From a virus: a stretch of 20,921 bases of DNA. Of the stretch, positions 13,313 through 20,921 are shown one piece after another. Every line of letters begins with the position of its first letter. Position 1 is the stretch's first letter. The position numbers and the translations under genes were made by a program. A model generated the notes under the pieces. It was not told the origin of the DNA. It did no database searches and saw nothing but the letters and a program-made list of their open reading frames with translations. The DNA is taken from IMG/VR virus record IMGVR_UViG_3300028864_000111, positions 1-20,921 of that record; one strand, given 5' to 3'.

Positions 13313-13320
13313 ATAAATAC
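13313..13320 (+). promoter_or_regulatory. Late promoter ATAAATAC for tail-fibre cluster
   Basis: Exact octamer 19 bases before the start at 13340, with AAGGA at 13329-13333. It is the first promoter of the run from 13340 to 14809. Confidence 0.75.
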
Positions 13321-13339
13321 ATGATACGAAGGAAAAAGT

Positions 13340-14047
13340 ATGAGCGCACAAATCGTTAAGAAAATATCATCACCATACCTGCTAACATCTGCGAACGCAT
13401 CTCCTACATTATTTACGATAGGTAAAGCTGCATCACATAACGCAGAGGTGACAATCAACGGCAATCTAACAGTGTTAGGTTCGCAAACTACTATCTCCAC
13501 AGTGAATACTGATATCGTCGATAACGTTATCACTTTGAACGCCGGATTAAAACTAACTGATCCACCAGTCGGTCTTATGGCAGGTATAGAAATAAATCGC
13601 GGTGCTGGTGATGCAGGTTCACCTAACGGGTTTGCTGGCAACGCGACTTTACGATGGAACGAAAGCATTCACAGTTGGGAACTAACTAACGACGGTGGTC
13701 TGTCATTTAGTGCTATTTCAACTATCGCCGCTGGCAAAAAGTATATTTCGGATATAGTCGAAGACCTAACTCCACAGCTTGGCGGAAACCTAGATACAAA
13801 TGGCAGCACTATAACATCGGTTGGTTTAGCTGACGTTATCATTAGCCCTGCTAAAAATTTGCAAGTCACCTCACCGATTCAACTAGTTGAGCTAGCAACT
13901 CAACCACCTACAGAAGTCGGAGCTCGTCTTATATATGGTGGACCAGTTGATGGCGGCGGCACAGGCGTATATGTTACCCATAACACCGATCAGAATCAAG
14001 AGCTTATTTCTAAGAAAAAAGCAATCTTGTATTCCCTCATATTTTAA
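13340..14047 (+). CDS. Virion/tail-fibre-like structural protein
   Basis: A 235-residue protein with the beta-rich, Asn/Thr/Gly-rich style of phage fibres. Residues about 36-70 (INGNLTVLGSQTTISTVNTDI... VITLNAGL) carry the repeated fibre element 'NGNLTVxGxxTTIxTxNT(D/Y)xxxN', followed by MAGIEINRGAGDAGSP and LRWNESIHSWELTNDGG, a motif for a beta-strand turn ending in a short Trp hairpin. The same arrangement recurs in the partial gene at 19987, so the two are paralogues. It could be a fibre, a neck/baseplate decoration or an adhesin connector; the exact position in the virion is unknown. It starts after AAGGA behind a late promoter and precedes the next gene by 13 bases. Confidence 0.78.
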   Translation: MSAQIVKKISSPYLLTSANASPTLFTIGKAASHNAEVTINGNLTVLGSQTTISTVNTDIVDNVITLNAGLKLTDPPVGLMAGIEINRGAGDAGSPNGFAGNATLRWNESIHSWELTNDGGLSFSAISTIAAGKKYISDIVEDLTPQLGGNLDTNGSTITSVGLADVIISPAKNLQVTSPIQLVELATQPPTEVGARLIYGGPVDGGGTGVYVTHNTDQNQELISKKKAILYSLIF

Positions 14048-14060
14048 TTAGGATAATGCA

Positions 14061-14372
14061 ATGTCAATAAAAAGCACAACTTTATCGGGCGGCACGCCAA
14101 CAACTATTTACCAAAGTGCTGGTCGAACAGCAGTTACTACTAGCTATTTCTGTAATCGGGGGACAACGTTGGCGCTAGTCAATATTCACTTAGTCCCATC
14201 AACTGGAATTGCTTCGGCCGATAATCTTATCTATTGGCAACTGGAGATTGACGTAAACGATACTTACGTGATAGACACAGAACGGTTGATATTTGATGAC
14301 GGAGATTCGATAGTAGCTTTATCGTCAGAAATAGATACAATAGTTGCTACAGTTAGCCACGTTGAGGTGTAA
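14061..14372 (+). CDS. Small virion-type protein
   Basis: A 103-residue protein, predicted nearly all beta. From memory, a pattern of TTIYQS(A/P)..., then FCNRGTTLALVNIHLVPS and FDDGDSIVALSSEIDTIVATVSHVEV, recurs in a family of small marine/T4-like virion proteins with an unassigned role. AGGA at 14049-14052 precedes the start. The next gene begins two bases after its stop, so they are co-expressed. Confidence 0.7.
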   Translation: MSIKSTTLSGGTPTTIYQSAGRTAVTTSYFCNRGTTLALVNIHLVPSTGIASADNLIYWQLEIDVNDTYVIDTERLIFDDGDSIVALSSEIDTIVATVSHVEV

Positions 14373-14374
14373 CA

Positions 14375-14809
14375 ATGGGACGATTAGTTAAAAATACACA
14401 GATCCACACTGGCAGTTACGCTATTCGTATGCCACTAGGATCATATACAGTAGGCCCACAACGACCACAATGTGGTCAAGTGAGATTCAATGAATCTAAC
14501 AACAATCTTGAATTATTCTATAACGGTATGTGGCATCACGTAGGCACGACTGGTCGAGTCGCAATATTTAAAGACACATTTATTGGCGACGGAGTAAAAA
14601 CAGACTTCGACATGTTTAATGCTCCGACGGGAGATGAAAGATATTTCCCGGGTATGGAAGCAGACATGCTAGTTTTTGTGGGTGGTGTTTTTCAAGAGCC
14701 GTCAGTCTCGTATCGGGTAGACGGATCAGTGATCACGTTCACAGGAACTCCGGATTTAGGCATCCCGATTGTGGTTCTTCACAATTTTAACAGCACAAAC
14801 GTAAGATAA
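14375..14809 (+). CDS. Fibre/baseplate-type protein with conserved fibre modules
   Basis: A 144-residue protein with two recognisable phage-fibre elements: GQVRFNESNNNLELFYNGMW at about 34-53 (a 'YNGxxW' module) and FIGDGVKTDF at 69-78, with YRVDGSVITF at 113-122. Both elements reappear in the protein at 18254, as YNGTDW and TGDGVATNF...YTVAGSVITF, so the two share a domain. Position: two bases after the previous gene, GAGGTG as ribosome-binding site. The role is structural by analogy; the host receptor or binding partner cannot be told. Confidence 0.75.
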   Translation: MGRLVKNTQIHTGSYAIRMPLGSYTVGPQRPQCGQVRFNESNNNLELFYNGMWHHVGTTGRVAIFKDTFIGDGVKTDFDMFNAPTGDERYFPGMEADMLVFVGGVFQEPSVSYRVDGSVITFTGTPDLGIPIVVLHNFNSTNVR

Positions 14810-14817
14810 GTATCACG

Positions 14818-14825
14818 GTAAATAG
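14818..14825 (+). promoter_or_regulatory. Late promoter GTAAATAG
   Basis: Late box with a G at the last position, 18 bases before the start at 14844; GGAG at 14835-14838. It is a weaker match than its fellows but at the same type of position. Confidence 0.6.
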
Positions 14826-14843
14826 TATATAGATGGAGCACAT

Positions 14844-17800
14844 ATGGCAATTGGACGCGTAGCAGGACCGTTACTTTATTCAGATTTAGATCGACAAGGG
14901 GTCGATTTACAGTTCAGCACGGGCAACCAACCATTGCTCTACTTAGACTTTGCTAGCTTCCGAGCAGCAATCAACGCCGACACGCACGATACCATCGAAA
15001 CCTTCACAGTTAACGGAAGTTCGTTATTGTCAGATATAAAGATTGATGGTACAACGATATCATCAGTTACTGATATGACGATTCATGCTACTGGTGACAT
15101 TCGTATAGGCGGAGCAGATCAAGTAAAAATCTACGGCGGGTCAAACAATTTCATAATGACCACTGACGGCAATGGTAATCTGTCCTGGCAGGATATTAAT
15201 GCCCTAGCAGACGAGTTGAATTTAACAGCTACTAATATCAACTTAGGTACGACTACTGACGGATCGGTTGTTGATTATTCAGCATACAGATACTGGAATG
15301 CAGATACCACGATTGCTGATGCAGTTGACAATCTAAATCAGGTCATGCTTAACGTTTACCAAGGCACGTTTGTTGGTCAAGCAGACTTCATAGCAAACGT
15401 AAGTTCGGGCCCTAGCCCTCTTACAGTCTCGTTCACAGCAAATAACGTGGTTGGTAATCCCACTGAATACCTTTGGGAGTTTGGGGACGGTTCTACTAGC
15501 ACTGATCTAAATCCGACATACACGTACGACTATGCTAGCGGTGGTCAGTTTTCGGTATATTTCAAAGCCAGTAACCCGTTAGGCACTCGAGCTGCACAAG
15601 GTAGACTAGGTGATGGACAATTAGCTCAAGGTAGCTATGCTGATTCATTGAAACAAAATTTTATCACGGTTTACACTCCGACACCAACTGCGTCCTTTAC
15701 TGTTACCCAGTCGATTGATACTGGTGGTACAGTAACATTTGAAAACACTAGCTTCTATGGATCTAGTTATTCAGTCTATTGGGGAGATGGCACTAGCTCA
15801 GCTGTGATAGACAATGCGTCTCCTGGGAGCCCAGGAAATGGACCGCTAACACACACCTACACTAACGCCAGCGGCGACGAAAGGTTTTCGGTAACGTTAG
15901 CAACATTTAGCGCCACTGCTGGCCCAGGCGGAGTGACTACAACATCTGCACCAACGTTTGTTTATGTTTATAGCACTCATACACCACAGTTTATTGCCAA
16001 CAAGACCGAGGGAAATAATCAGCATTCTACTATCCCGCATGGCTTAGTAGTCACGTTTACGAATATCACCGGAACTGCACCAGGAGAGACTCTTTTATTT
16101 GCAAATAACCGATACCGTTGGGTATGGGGTGATGGAACAACGTCTTTTGTTGATATCGGTTCCGGTAACGCAGGCGATACAACTCAGTTAATTCAACATG
16201 CGTTTGCATTAGTAGATCCTAAGGTAGAGCAAACATTTACAGTGACGTTAGAGGTCATTAACGGTCATTCATCATCACCTTTCGTTAGCGCATCGTGGCC
16301 AGTCACTGTTCATCCAGCCCCAACATCGTTGTTTAGCGGAATCTTCGCAACAGCCAGTGACAGGACCGGGGATACAGCGCAGACTGGGTACTTATTCACT
16401 GATCTTCTAGGCCGAAATCGTAGCGCAGCAACATTTACTAATCAGTCAATAAATGCTGACGTGTCGACATGGACATTTGGCGATAGCACAACGGCTGGCC
16501 CACTTGTAGATAGTGACGCAGGTGGTACAGGCGGAGCCACGTTAGCTCATTCTTATTCGAGCGTTGGACCATTCTCTGTATCACTATTGGCTCATGGTCC
16601 GTCTAGCATCAACGCTAGTGACGATACCTTAGTTAAACCAAACTATTTGACAGTGCTATCACCGCCATCACCACCAGCTGGCTTGAGCTCAAAAGCAATA
16701 TCGTTGACTAATGTTGGTACCACACCTTTACTTGTGGCTAATGCAACCAACCATACAGTTCCATCAACTATGCCGACCCCAGGAACAGCAGTGACACGTA
16801 TCACTACAGTGAATCCAGTAGCAACCTCCGTAGCCCAAGATGCTTATAATGCGTCATCGGGTGATATATATGCGATCATCAACGGAACGCCGGAAGCAGT
16901 GGTTCCACTAAGTGGTGCTGACGAGACCGGTACTTACGGTTCGTTAATAATCACAGCAGACCGAGATGCCCATGTGGTATCGCCTGCTATTTATCCATCT
17001 GCCTTCTACTCAGTAGTGAGCGCTAAGATATCAAAAACAAACAGCACTGTTCCAGTAGGCTTTAACTCTTATCAAATCGGCCACTCTACATCTGGTAATA
17101 CCAACGCCTTAAAATTTGTTAAAGACGATGTGATCCTGCCACCAACGTTAGATATTTCTTCTGCTGTGGCTAGCACTACGAATCTTGGCTCACCGCGATA
17201 CATCTCCGGAGTACCATACTTTAACACCGGCGGGACTATCGCAGTCTCGGGCATTACAGCAGGTGACTGGATTGGCCAGACCTATCTAGGCTCTACTACG
17301 CCGATGAATGTAACCCCGGCGAGTTCGATTGAAGGCACAGGATCAATAATCGCATCACAAAGCAAAACCTACGCTAACATTGATAATCTAGGCGGTTCGT
17401 TCTTAGCATTAGGTATACCACTAGCTGATACAGGTAAGACTTCTGCTTCTCCGTACACGTTAGGTTCTATCCCAGTTACGGTTAACGGGGCAGTCGCTGC
17501 AACCAGTCGAGTGGCATTGGCATTATCGAACGTCAACGGAACCAGCACCCTTGTAACTCTGCCGACACTAATCAACGTCTACGCCATCCCGATTGCAGGG
17601 TTCGATGAAACCTCGATCCCAGTTAGCCCGACGTTGGGAGGAACCTACACAGACAACGGTAAGCGAATTTTCGTTAGTGGTGCATCTGGAGCACATCCAA
17701 TTCTATCGTCAACGACAGATTATTTTAGCAATTCACCGTTCATTGGTGCGATCAACATTGAGGGTACTGACGAAGCAGTCGTCCGTTATGGGACCTTAGC

Positions 17801-18245
17801 CCACAACGTGATCGATTATTCAACCTACCTCCCAGCAGGACCGAACTGCTCTGGCAGAACAGGACCACAGTATTTCCGCTTCGCCTTCAGAAGGACAACT
17901 ATGGCGAATTTCACCGTCACCTTCACTGGTAAGATTTCTGGTATGATGATCGCTGCACCAGCAACGCAGATCGATGCTACCTCCACCTTAGACGGATGGC
18001 TAGATGCTACCTTAGTCTACGCTGGCGCCGGTGTCCCAGGAGCCTGGACAGCATCAGGCGGTAACGGATCCAACGGATGCGCGAAAACTGCTGGTGACGT
18101 AGTACCTACTGGCCAGATCGTAACGAATAAGGCCTGCAAGTTGACACTAGGTAGTGAAAATTCGAGTAACGCATATAAGAATGAAATTATAGTAAGCATC
18201 GCCTTGAATGCTGGCGATAGCATCACTGCAATCAGTATAAGTTAG
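14844..18245 (+). CDS. Large virion structural protein with four PKD-like domains
   Basis: At 1133 residues this is the largest product in the window, probably a tail-fibre or adhesin component. Residues 1-55 have a marine-phage virion motif (GRVAGPLLYSDLDRQGVDLQF). A beta-helix-like DIKIDGTTISSVTDMTI (64-80) follows, shared with the 18254 gene. Four PKD-type Ig-like domains, marked by the W-x-(F/W)-G-D-G/S motif, lie at about 183-275, 281-375, 380-490 and 495-605 (WEFGDG 211-216, VYWGDG 311-316, WVWGDG 426-431, WTFGDS 543-548). The rest is beta-rich; YISGVPYFNTGGTIAV and the closing segment (QYFRFAFRRTTMANFTV, GWLDATLVYAGAGVPG) match virion proteins of cyanophages/pelagiphages from memory. 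No signal peptide. PKD domains in virions usually support contact with carbohydrate or the host surface. The next gene starts 8 bases after its stop. Confidence 0.88.
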   Translation: MAIGRVAGPLLYSDLDRQGVDLQFSTGNQPLLYLDFASFRAAINADTHDTIETFTVNGSSLLSDIKIDGTTISSVTDMTIHATGDIRIGGADQVKIYGGSNNFIMTTDGNGNLSWQDINALADELNLTATNINLGTTTDGSVVDYSAYRYWNADTTIADAVDNLNQVMLNVYQGTFVGQADFIANVSSGPSPLTVSFTANNVVGNPTEYLWEFGDGSTSTDLNPTYTYDYASGGQFSVYFKASNPLGTRAAQGRLGDGQLAQGSYADSLKQNFITVYTPTPTASFTVTQSIDTGGTVTFENTSFYGSSYSVYWGDGTSSAVIDNASPGSPGNGPLTHTYTNASGDERFSVTLATFSATAGPGGVTTTSAPTFVYVYSTHTPQFIANKTEGNNQHSTIPHGLVVTFTNITGTAPGETLLFANNRYRWVWGDGTTSFVDIGSGNAGDTTQLIQHAFALVDPKVEQTFTVTLEVINGHSSSPFVSASWPVTVHPAPTSLFSGIFATASDRTGDTAQTGYLFTDLLGRNRSAATFTNQSINADVSTWTFGDSTTAGPLVDSDAGGTGGATLAHSYSSVGPFSVSLLAHGPSSINASDDTLVKPNYLTVLSPPSPPAGLSSKAISLTNVGTTPLLVANATNHTVPSTMPTPGTAVTRITTVNPVATSVAQDAYNASSGDIYAIINGTPEAVVPLSGADETGTYGSLIITADRDAHVVSPAIYPSAFYSVVSAKISKTNSTVPVGFNSYQIGHSTSGNTNALKFVKDDVILPPTLDISSAVASTTNLGSPRYISGVPYFNTGGTIAVSGITAGDWIGQTYLGSTTPMNVTPASSIEGTGSIIASQSKTYANIDNLGGSFLALGIPLADTGKTSASPYTLGSIPVTVNGAVAATSRVALALSNVNGTSTLVTLPTLINVYAIPIAGFDETSIPVSPTLGGTYTDNGKRIFVSGASGAHPILSSTTDYFSNSPFIGAINIEGTDEAVVRYGTLAHNVIDYSTYLPAGPNCSGRTGPQYFRFAFRRTTMANFTVTFTGKISGMMIAAPATQIDATSTLDGWLDATLVYAGAGVPGAWTASGGNGSNGCAKTAGDVVPTGQIVTNKACKLTLGSENSSNAYKNEIIVSIALNAGDSITAISIS

Positions 18246-18253
18246 GGGTAAAA

Positions 18254-19903
18254 ATGACGATTAGTGTTAACCAGCAAGTTGACTTTTTATGGAAGAAGAT
18301 TGGATTCGGGGTAGCCAAGACTGACGTACCTTCAATCAAGGACGCTACTAATGAAAGTATAATCAGCTCCCCATTTATCCCTGGCCATAAAATTTGGGCA
18401 GATGCTATCTTAGTTCCGCCAGTTAAACCTGCAGTAACCTCGGCAGTCGTTCATATTCATGCGCAAAATACTAATTCAGCATTAGAGTGTACGATGGACA
18501 TCACCTCTACACCGTATCGCACCTGGTTTACCGGATTTCAAGATTGGATTCCTATCGAATTTGGATCAACATACCAGGTGAAGGTGTTCTTAGCTCCAAC
18601 CGGAAGCTCTACACCAGAAACAACTGGTATCCAACTCTATGCAGCGGGAACAAACAACGACGACGAATGGTATTTTGATTACGAGGCTGGAGTCCTTAAC
18701 TTCATCGGCACAACCCTGCCGGCCCAGACCTGGATTGGGAAGAAAATATTTGTTTGCGGCGCTAGATACGTAGGCATTAAGGGTATGAGTCAATCTGCTT
18801 CGTCGCTCATAGGTAATATCACTATTTCAGGCGATACAATATCGTCCATCAACGATTTATACATTGCACCAGCCACAGGAAATATTAACATCTCTGGGGC
18901 AACGATCCAAAACGCAGCCTACCCGACGATGCCAACTGACGTTGCTACGTCGCAGTATGTTATCGACGAAATTTTAGCATTGCACCCGAACACAATTTAT
19001 CAAGGTGATTCGATTCTTCGGATGAGCGACCCAACAGGTAACGCCGGTGTGCTGACGTTGCACATGGACGGAAGCTTAGTTTGGTCAGTGACAGGTGCAG
19101 GTACTACCTTAGGTGATATCACTATCAATGGCGATACTATCTCGTCGATGAACGACATTCACATTGCACCGGCTGCCGATAAGGTCATCATTGCAGATTA
19201 TTCAACAGCGTTAGGCATGCCAGCCGGAACTAGTGCAGAAAGACCGCCAGCACCACAACTAGGGTTCACACGATATAACACTAGCTTAGGATCTCTAGAA
19301 TGGTACAACGGTACTGACTGGGCAGGCCCGCAATCGTCAATCACTAGCCAGGTTCTTACAGGTGATGGTGTAGCGACGAATTTCAATCTTACACAATCGA
19401 CTCACCAAAATAACATCCTCGTCACGATTCAAGGTGTAACGCAGGTTCCGGGTGTATCATACACGGTCGCTGGTAGCGTGATCACATTCAATGAAGCACC
19501 AGTGATGAATGAAAAGGTCGAAATACGATTCATCAGCCAGTCAGTAACCCCGACGTTGCCTATCGGACAGCTAACAGACACGGCAGTGATCGATCCACCA
19601 CCGCATATTGTGAACATGAACAACGTAGTCTTAGATTCGTTCCCGATAGCATCATATCGCGCAGCAAAATATGTCTTATCAATCGTAGCCGCTGATGGAA
19701 ACGCTCAAATGGCCGAGATCCTTATGACCCACAACGGGACGACCCAAGCCTTGTGTCAAGTAACTTCTACTGATATGACCGCCGGCGGGACGACCGTCCT
19801 GACCTATGTAGCACAAATTGCTTTAGGATCCTGTGAGCTTCTAGCGATTAGCACCACCCCTCTCACAACAGTTAAGATGCAGAAAACCTACTTCGTCCTT
19901 TAA
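18254..19903 (+). CDS. Virion structural/fibre protein with repeated modules
   Basis: A 549-residue structural protein. Its N-terminus (NQQVDFLWKKIGFGVAKTD, about 6-24) is shared with cyanophage-type virion proteins as I recall them. A beta-sandwich-like middle is followed by two near-copies of an element, NITISGDTISSINDLYIAP (188-206) and DITINGDTISSMNDIHIAP (288-306). A third copy is in the PKD protein (64-80). The second half contains YNGTDW (351-356) and TGDGVATNF (369-377), also found in the protein at 14375. The C-terminal ~110 residues (from PPPHIVNMNNVVLDSF) are beta-rich. A GGGG-type ribosome-binding site lies 8 bases after the previous stop. Host-contact or baseplate role is inferred. 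Confidence 0.82.
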   Translation: MTISVNQQVDFLWKKIGFGVAKTDVPSIKDATNESIISSPFIPGHKIWADAILVPPVKPAVTSAVVHIHAQNTNSALECTMDITSTPYRTWFTGFQDWIPIEFGSTYQVKVFLAPTGSSTPETTGIQLYAAGTNNDDEWYFDYEAGVLNFIGTTLPAQTWIGKKIFVCGARYVGIKGMSQSASSLIGNITISGDTISSINDLYIAPATGNINISGATIQNAAYPTMPTDVATSQYVIDEILALHPNTIYQGDSILRMSDPTGNAGVLTLHMDGSLVWSVTGAGTTLGDITINGDTISSMNDIHIAPAADKVIIADYSTALGMPAGTSAERPPAPQLGFTRYNTSLGSLEWYNGTDWAGPQSSITSQVLTGDGVATNFNLTQSTHQNNILVTIQGVTQVPGVSYTVAGSVITFNEAPVMNEKVEIRFISQSVTPTLPIGQLTDTAVIDPPPHIVNMNNVVLDSFPIASYRAAKYVLSIVAADGNAQMAEILMTHNGTTQALCQVTSTDMTAGGTTVLTYVAQIALGSCELLAISTTPLTTVKMQKTYFVL

Positions 19904-19918
19904 TCTATATACAGATTA
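19901..19918 (+). repeat. Hairpin at the stop of the 18254 gene
   Basis: TAATCT (19901-19906, which begins with the stop codon) and AGATTA (19913-19918) pair around a 6-nt AT-rich loop. It is a minor structure preceding the late promoter at 19956, and could stabilise the mRNA 3' end. Confidence 0.35.
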
Positions 19919-19955
19919 TATCTTAGTCGTAAGCGGGTGTTTCTGCGGTAATCAG

Positions 19956-19963
19956 GTAAATAC
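19956..19963 (+). promoter_or_regulatory. Late promoter GTAAATAC for final gene
   Basis: Box 23 bases before the start at 19987, followed by AAGGAG at 19973-19978; the usual leader geometry of this phage's longer-leader late genes. Confidence 0.75.
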
Positions 19964-19986
19964 ATTTATGTTAAGGAGTCACTACT

Positions 19987-20921
19987 ATGGCCGTCACACG
20001 CATTAAGAATAATCAAATCTTCGATAAAACAATTACACAAGCTAAAATTGCAGATGCAACTTTGGTCGGTACGTTGTTTAATCCTAACTTAACCTTAAAC
20101 TCTAACGTTACTATCGTTGGTAATTTAGCAGTTATGGGCGATTCGAGCACGATCTCGAGTACAAATACTTATGTGAACGATCCGTTGATCGTTTTCAACA
20201 ATGGATTTACTGGAATGCCGACCGCAGACGTTGGTATCTTGATCAATCAAAACTTAAATGGTGTCGGAGGTACTAACACTGCCTGGATCTGGAGCGAATT
20301 GCACCAGCAGTTTGAAGCCATTCACACAACTGAAACTGGCGGCACAATAGGGGTCATTAACAACAGCGGGTATGCTTCAGCTAAAGTAGGCAACATTTCA
20401 GTTGTTGCTACTTCGACGTTAGGCAATATTGCAATCGAGAACAACGATATCTCAGCAGTCAACGCTGATGGCAGCGTAAATTTACTACCGAATGGTACTG
20501 GCGCTGTTGTTGCTGGAAGCAAAGTTCTACCATCAACAACTGGCGTTTACGATATTGGTTCGTCGACTTACCGTTGGAATCAAGTCTATGCTAAGACAGT
20601 AGACGTTGGTGGTGCTGTTATCTCGACCTCCGGTAACAACGTAACGATTACTCCTCCGAGTGGCGGACAGACAGTTGTTGCTAATTTAGCAATCACTGGT
20701 ACAGGTAGCTCGTTCACAGGTAACGTTACTTCTGGTAACGTAACGATCACTGGCGGCACAATTAACGGCACAACGATTGGCGGAACAACACCGTCAGACG
20801 CAACATTTACATCGATTATTGATACTGGCGCATTGACGGCAAACGGCGCTAACGCAGCGATCAGCTTGGCTCCTACCGGAACAGGCACAGTAACGATCAA
20901 CCCAGCAACAGCAGGCACGAT
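19987..20921 (+). CDS. Tail-fibre/virion structural protein (3' partial)
   Basis: Open reading frame without stop up to the window end (311 codons seen). N-terminal residues 1-32 (MAVTRIKNNQIFDKTITQAKIADATLVGTLF) precede a fibre element at about 43-75 (TIVGNLAVMGDSSTISSTNTYVNDPLIVF) that is homologous to residues 37-68 of the gene at 13340. WIWSELHQQFEAIHTTETGG follows, as in that protein. A later fibre module, GVYDIGSSTYRWNQVYAKTV (near 182-201), is widespread in phage fibres. From about residue 210 the sequence becomes short Gly/Thr/Asn repeats such as GNVTxTGG(T/N)IN, typical of a beta-helical stalk. AAGGAG at 19973-19978 fixes the start. The rest of the gene, likely the receptor-binding end, is outside the window. 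Confidence 0.88.
   Translation, partial: MAVTRIKNNQIFDKTITQAKIADATLVGTLFNPNLTLNSNVTIVGNLAVMGDSSTISSTNTYVNDPLIVFNNGFTGMPTADVGILINQNLNGVGGTNTAWIWSELHQQFEAIHTTETGGTIGVINNSGYASAKVGNISVVATSTLGNIAIENNDISAVNADGSVNLLPNGTGAVVAGSKVLPSTTGVYDIGSSTYRWNQVYAKTVDVGGAVISTSGNNVTITPPSGGQTVVANLAITGTGSSFTGNVTSGNVTITGGTINGTTIGGTTPSDATFTSIIDTGALTANGANAAISLAPTGTGTVTINPATAGT

Noticed and set aside
20586-20918. Minus-strand 110-residue frame opposite the last fibre gene
   Set aside because: Val/Pro-rich shadow of the Gly/Thr/Asn repeats of the plus-strand fibre protein, with no promoter or SD.

Overview
The window is a late-gene region of a T4-like myovirus (contractile-tailed Caudoviricetes). The evidence is a collinear capsid block in T4 order: portal gp20 (5' end cut by the window edge), a small conserved protein, an acidic gp67-like core protein, protease gp21, a small protein, scaffold gp22 and major capsid protein gp23. 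In addition, at least eleven copies of a T4-type late promoter, consensus (A/G)TAAATAC, stand just upstream of genes. The best clue to the host is a full-length S-adenosylmethionine synthetase whose sequence resembles betaproteobacterial MetK from memory. This makes a betaproteobacterial, perhaps freshwater, host plausible but unproven.

Layout. 2-6149: capsid assembly block, ending in a strong intrinsic terminator at 6195-6223. 6305-8825: accessory island holding a GIY-YIG homing endonuclease with NUMOD3-like repeats and a C-terminal zinc finger, four small unrecognised genes, and a remnant zinc-finger tail of a second endonuclease. 8889-9254: small protein whose N-terminus matches that of the small protein after gp21; both look like prohead-targeting leaders. 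9259-11102: divergent pair, a GT9-like glycosyltransferase (the only minus-strand gene) and an SGNH/GDSL-like hydrolase, sharing a compact back-to-back late promoter region. 11147-12681: small acidic protein and metK. 12788-13240: small structural-type protein with a proline-rich tail, followed by an intrinsic terminator. 13340-20921: tail-fibre/virion structural cluster sharing modules, including a 1133-residue protein with four PKD-like domains and a final gene that runs off the window.

How it works together: gp20 is the portal on which gp22/gp67 scaffold and gp23 assemble. gp21 then cleaves scaffold, gp23 and probably the two small proteins with FFRKY leaders. The downstream cluster supplies host-recognition or tail-decorating proteins. 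metK, the glycosyltransferase and the hydrolase are metabolic or surface-modifying cargo expressed with late genes. Several genes start only 3-4 nt after the late promoter box without a Shine-Dalgarno sequence, so leaderless late mRNAs are likely. No tRNA, CRISPR array, origin or insertion sequence was seen, and no gene-free stretch exceeds 200 bases.
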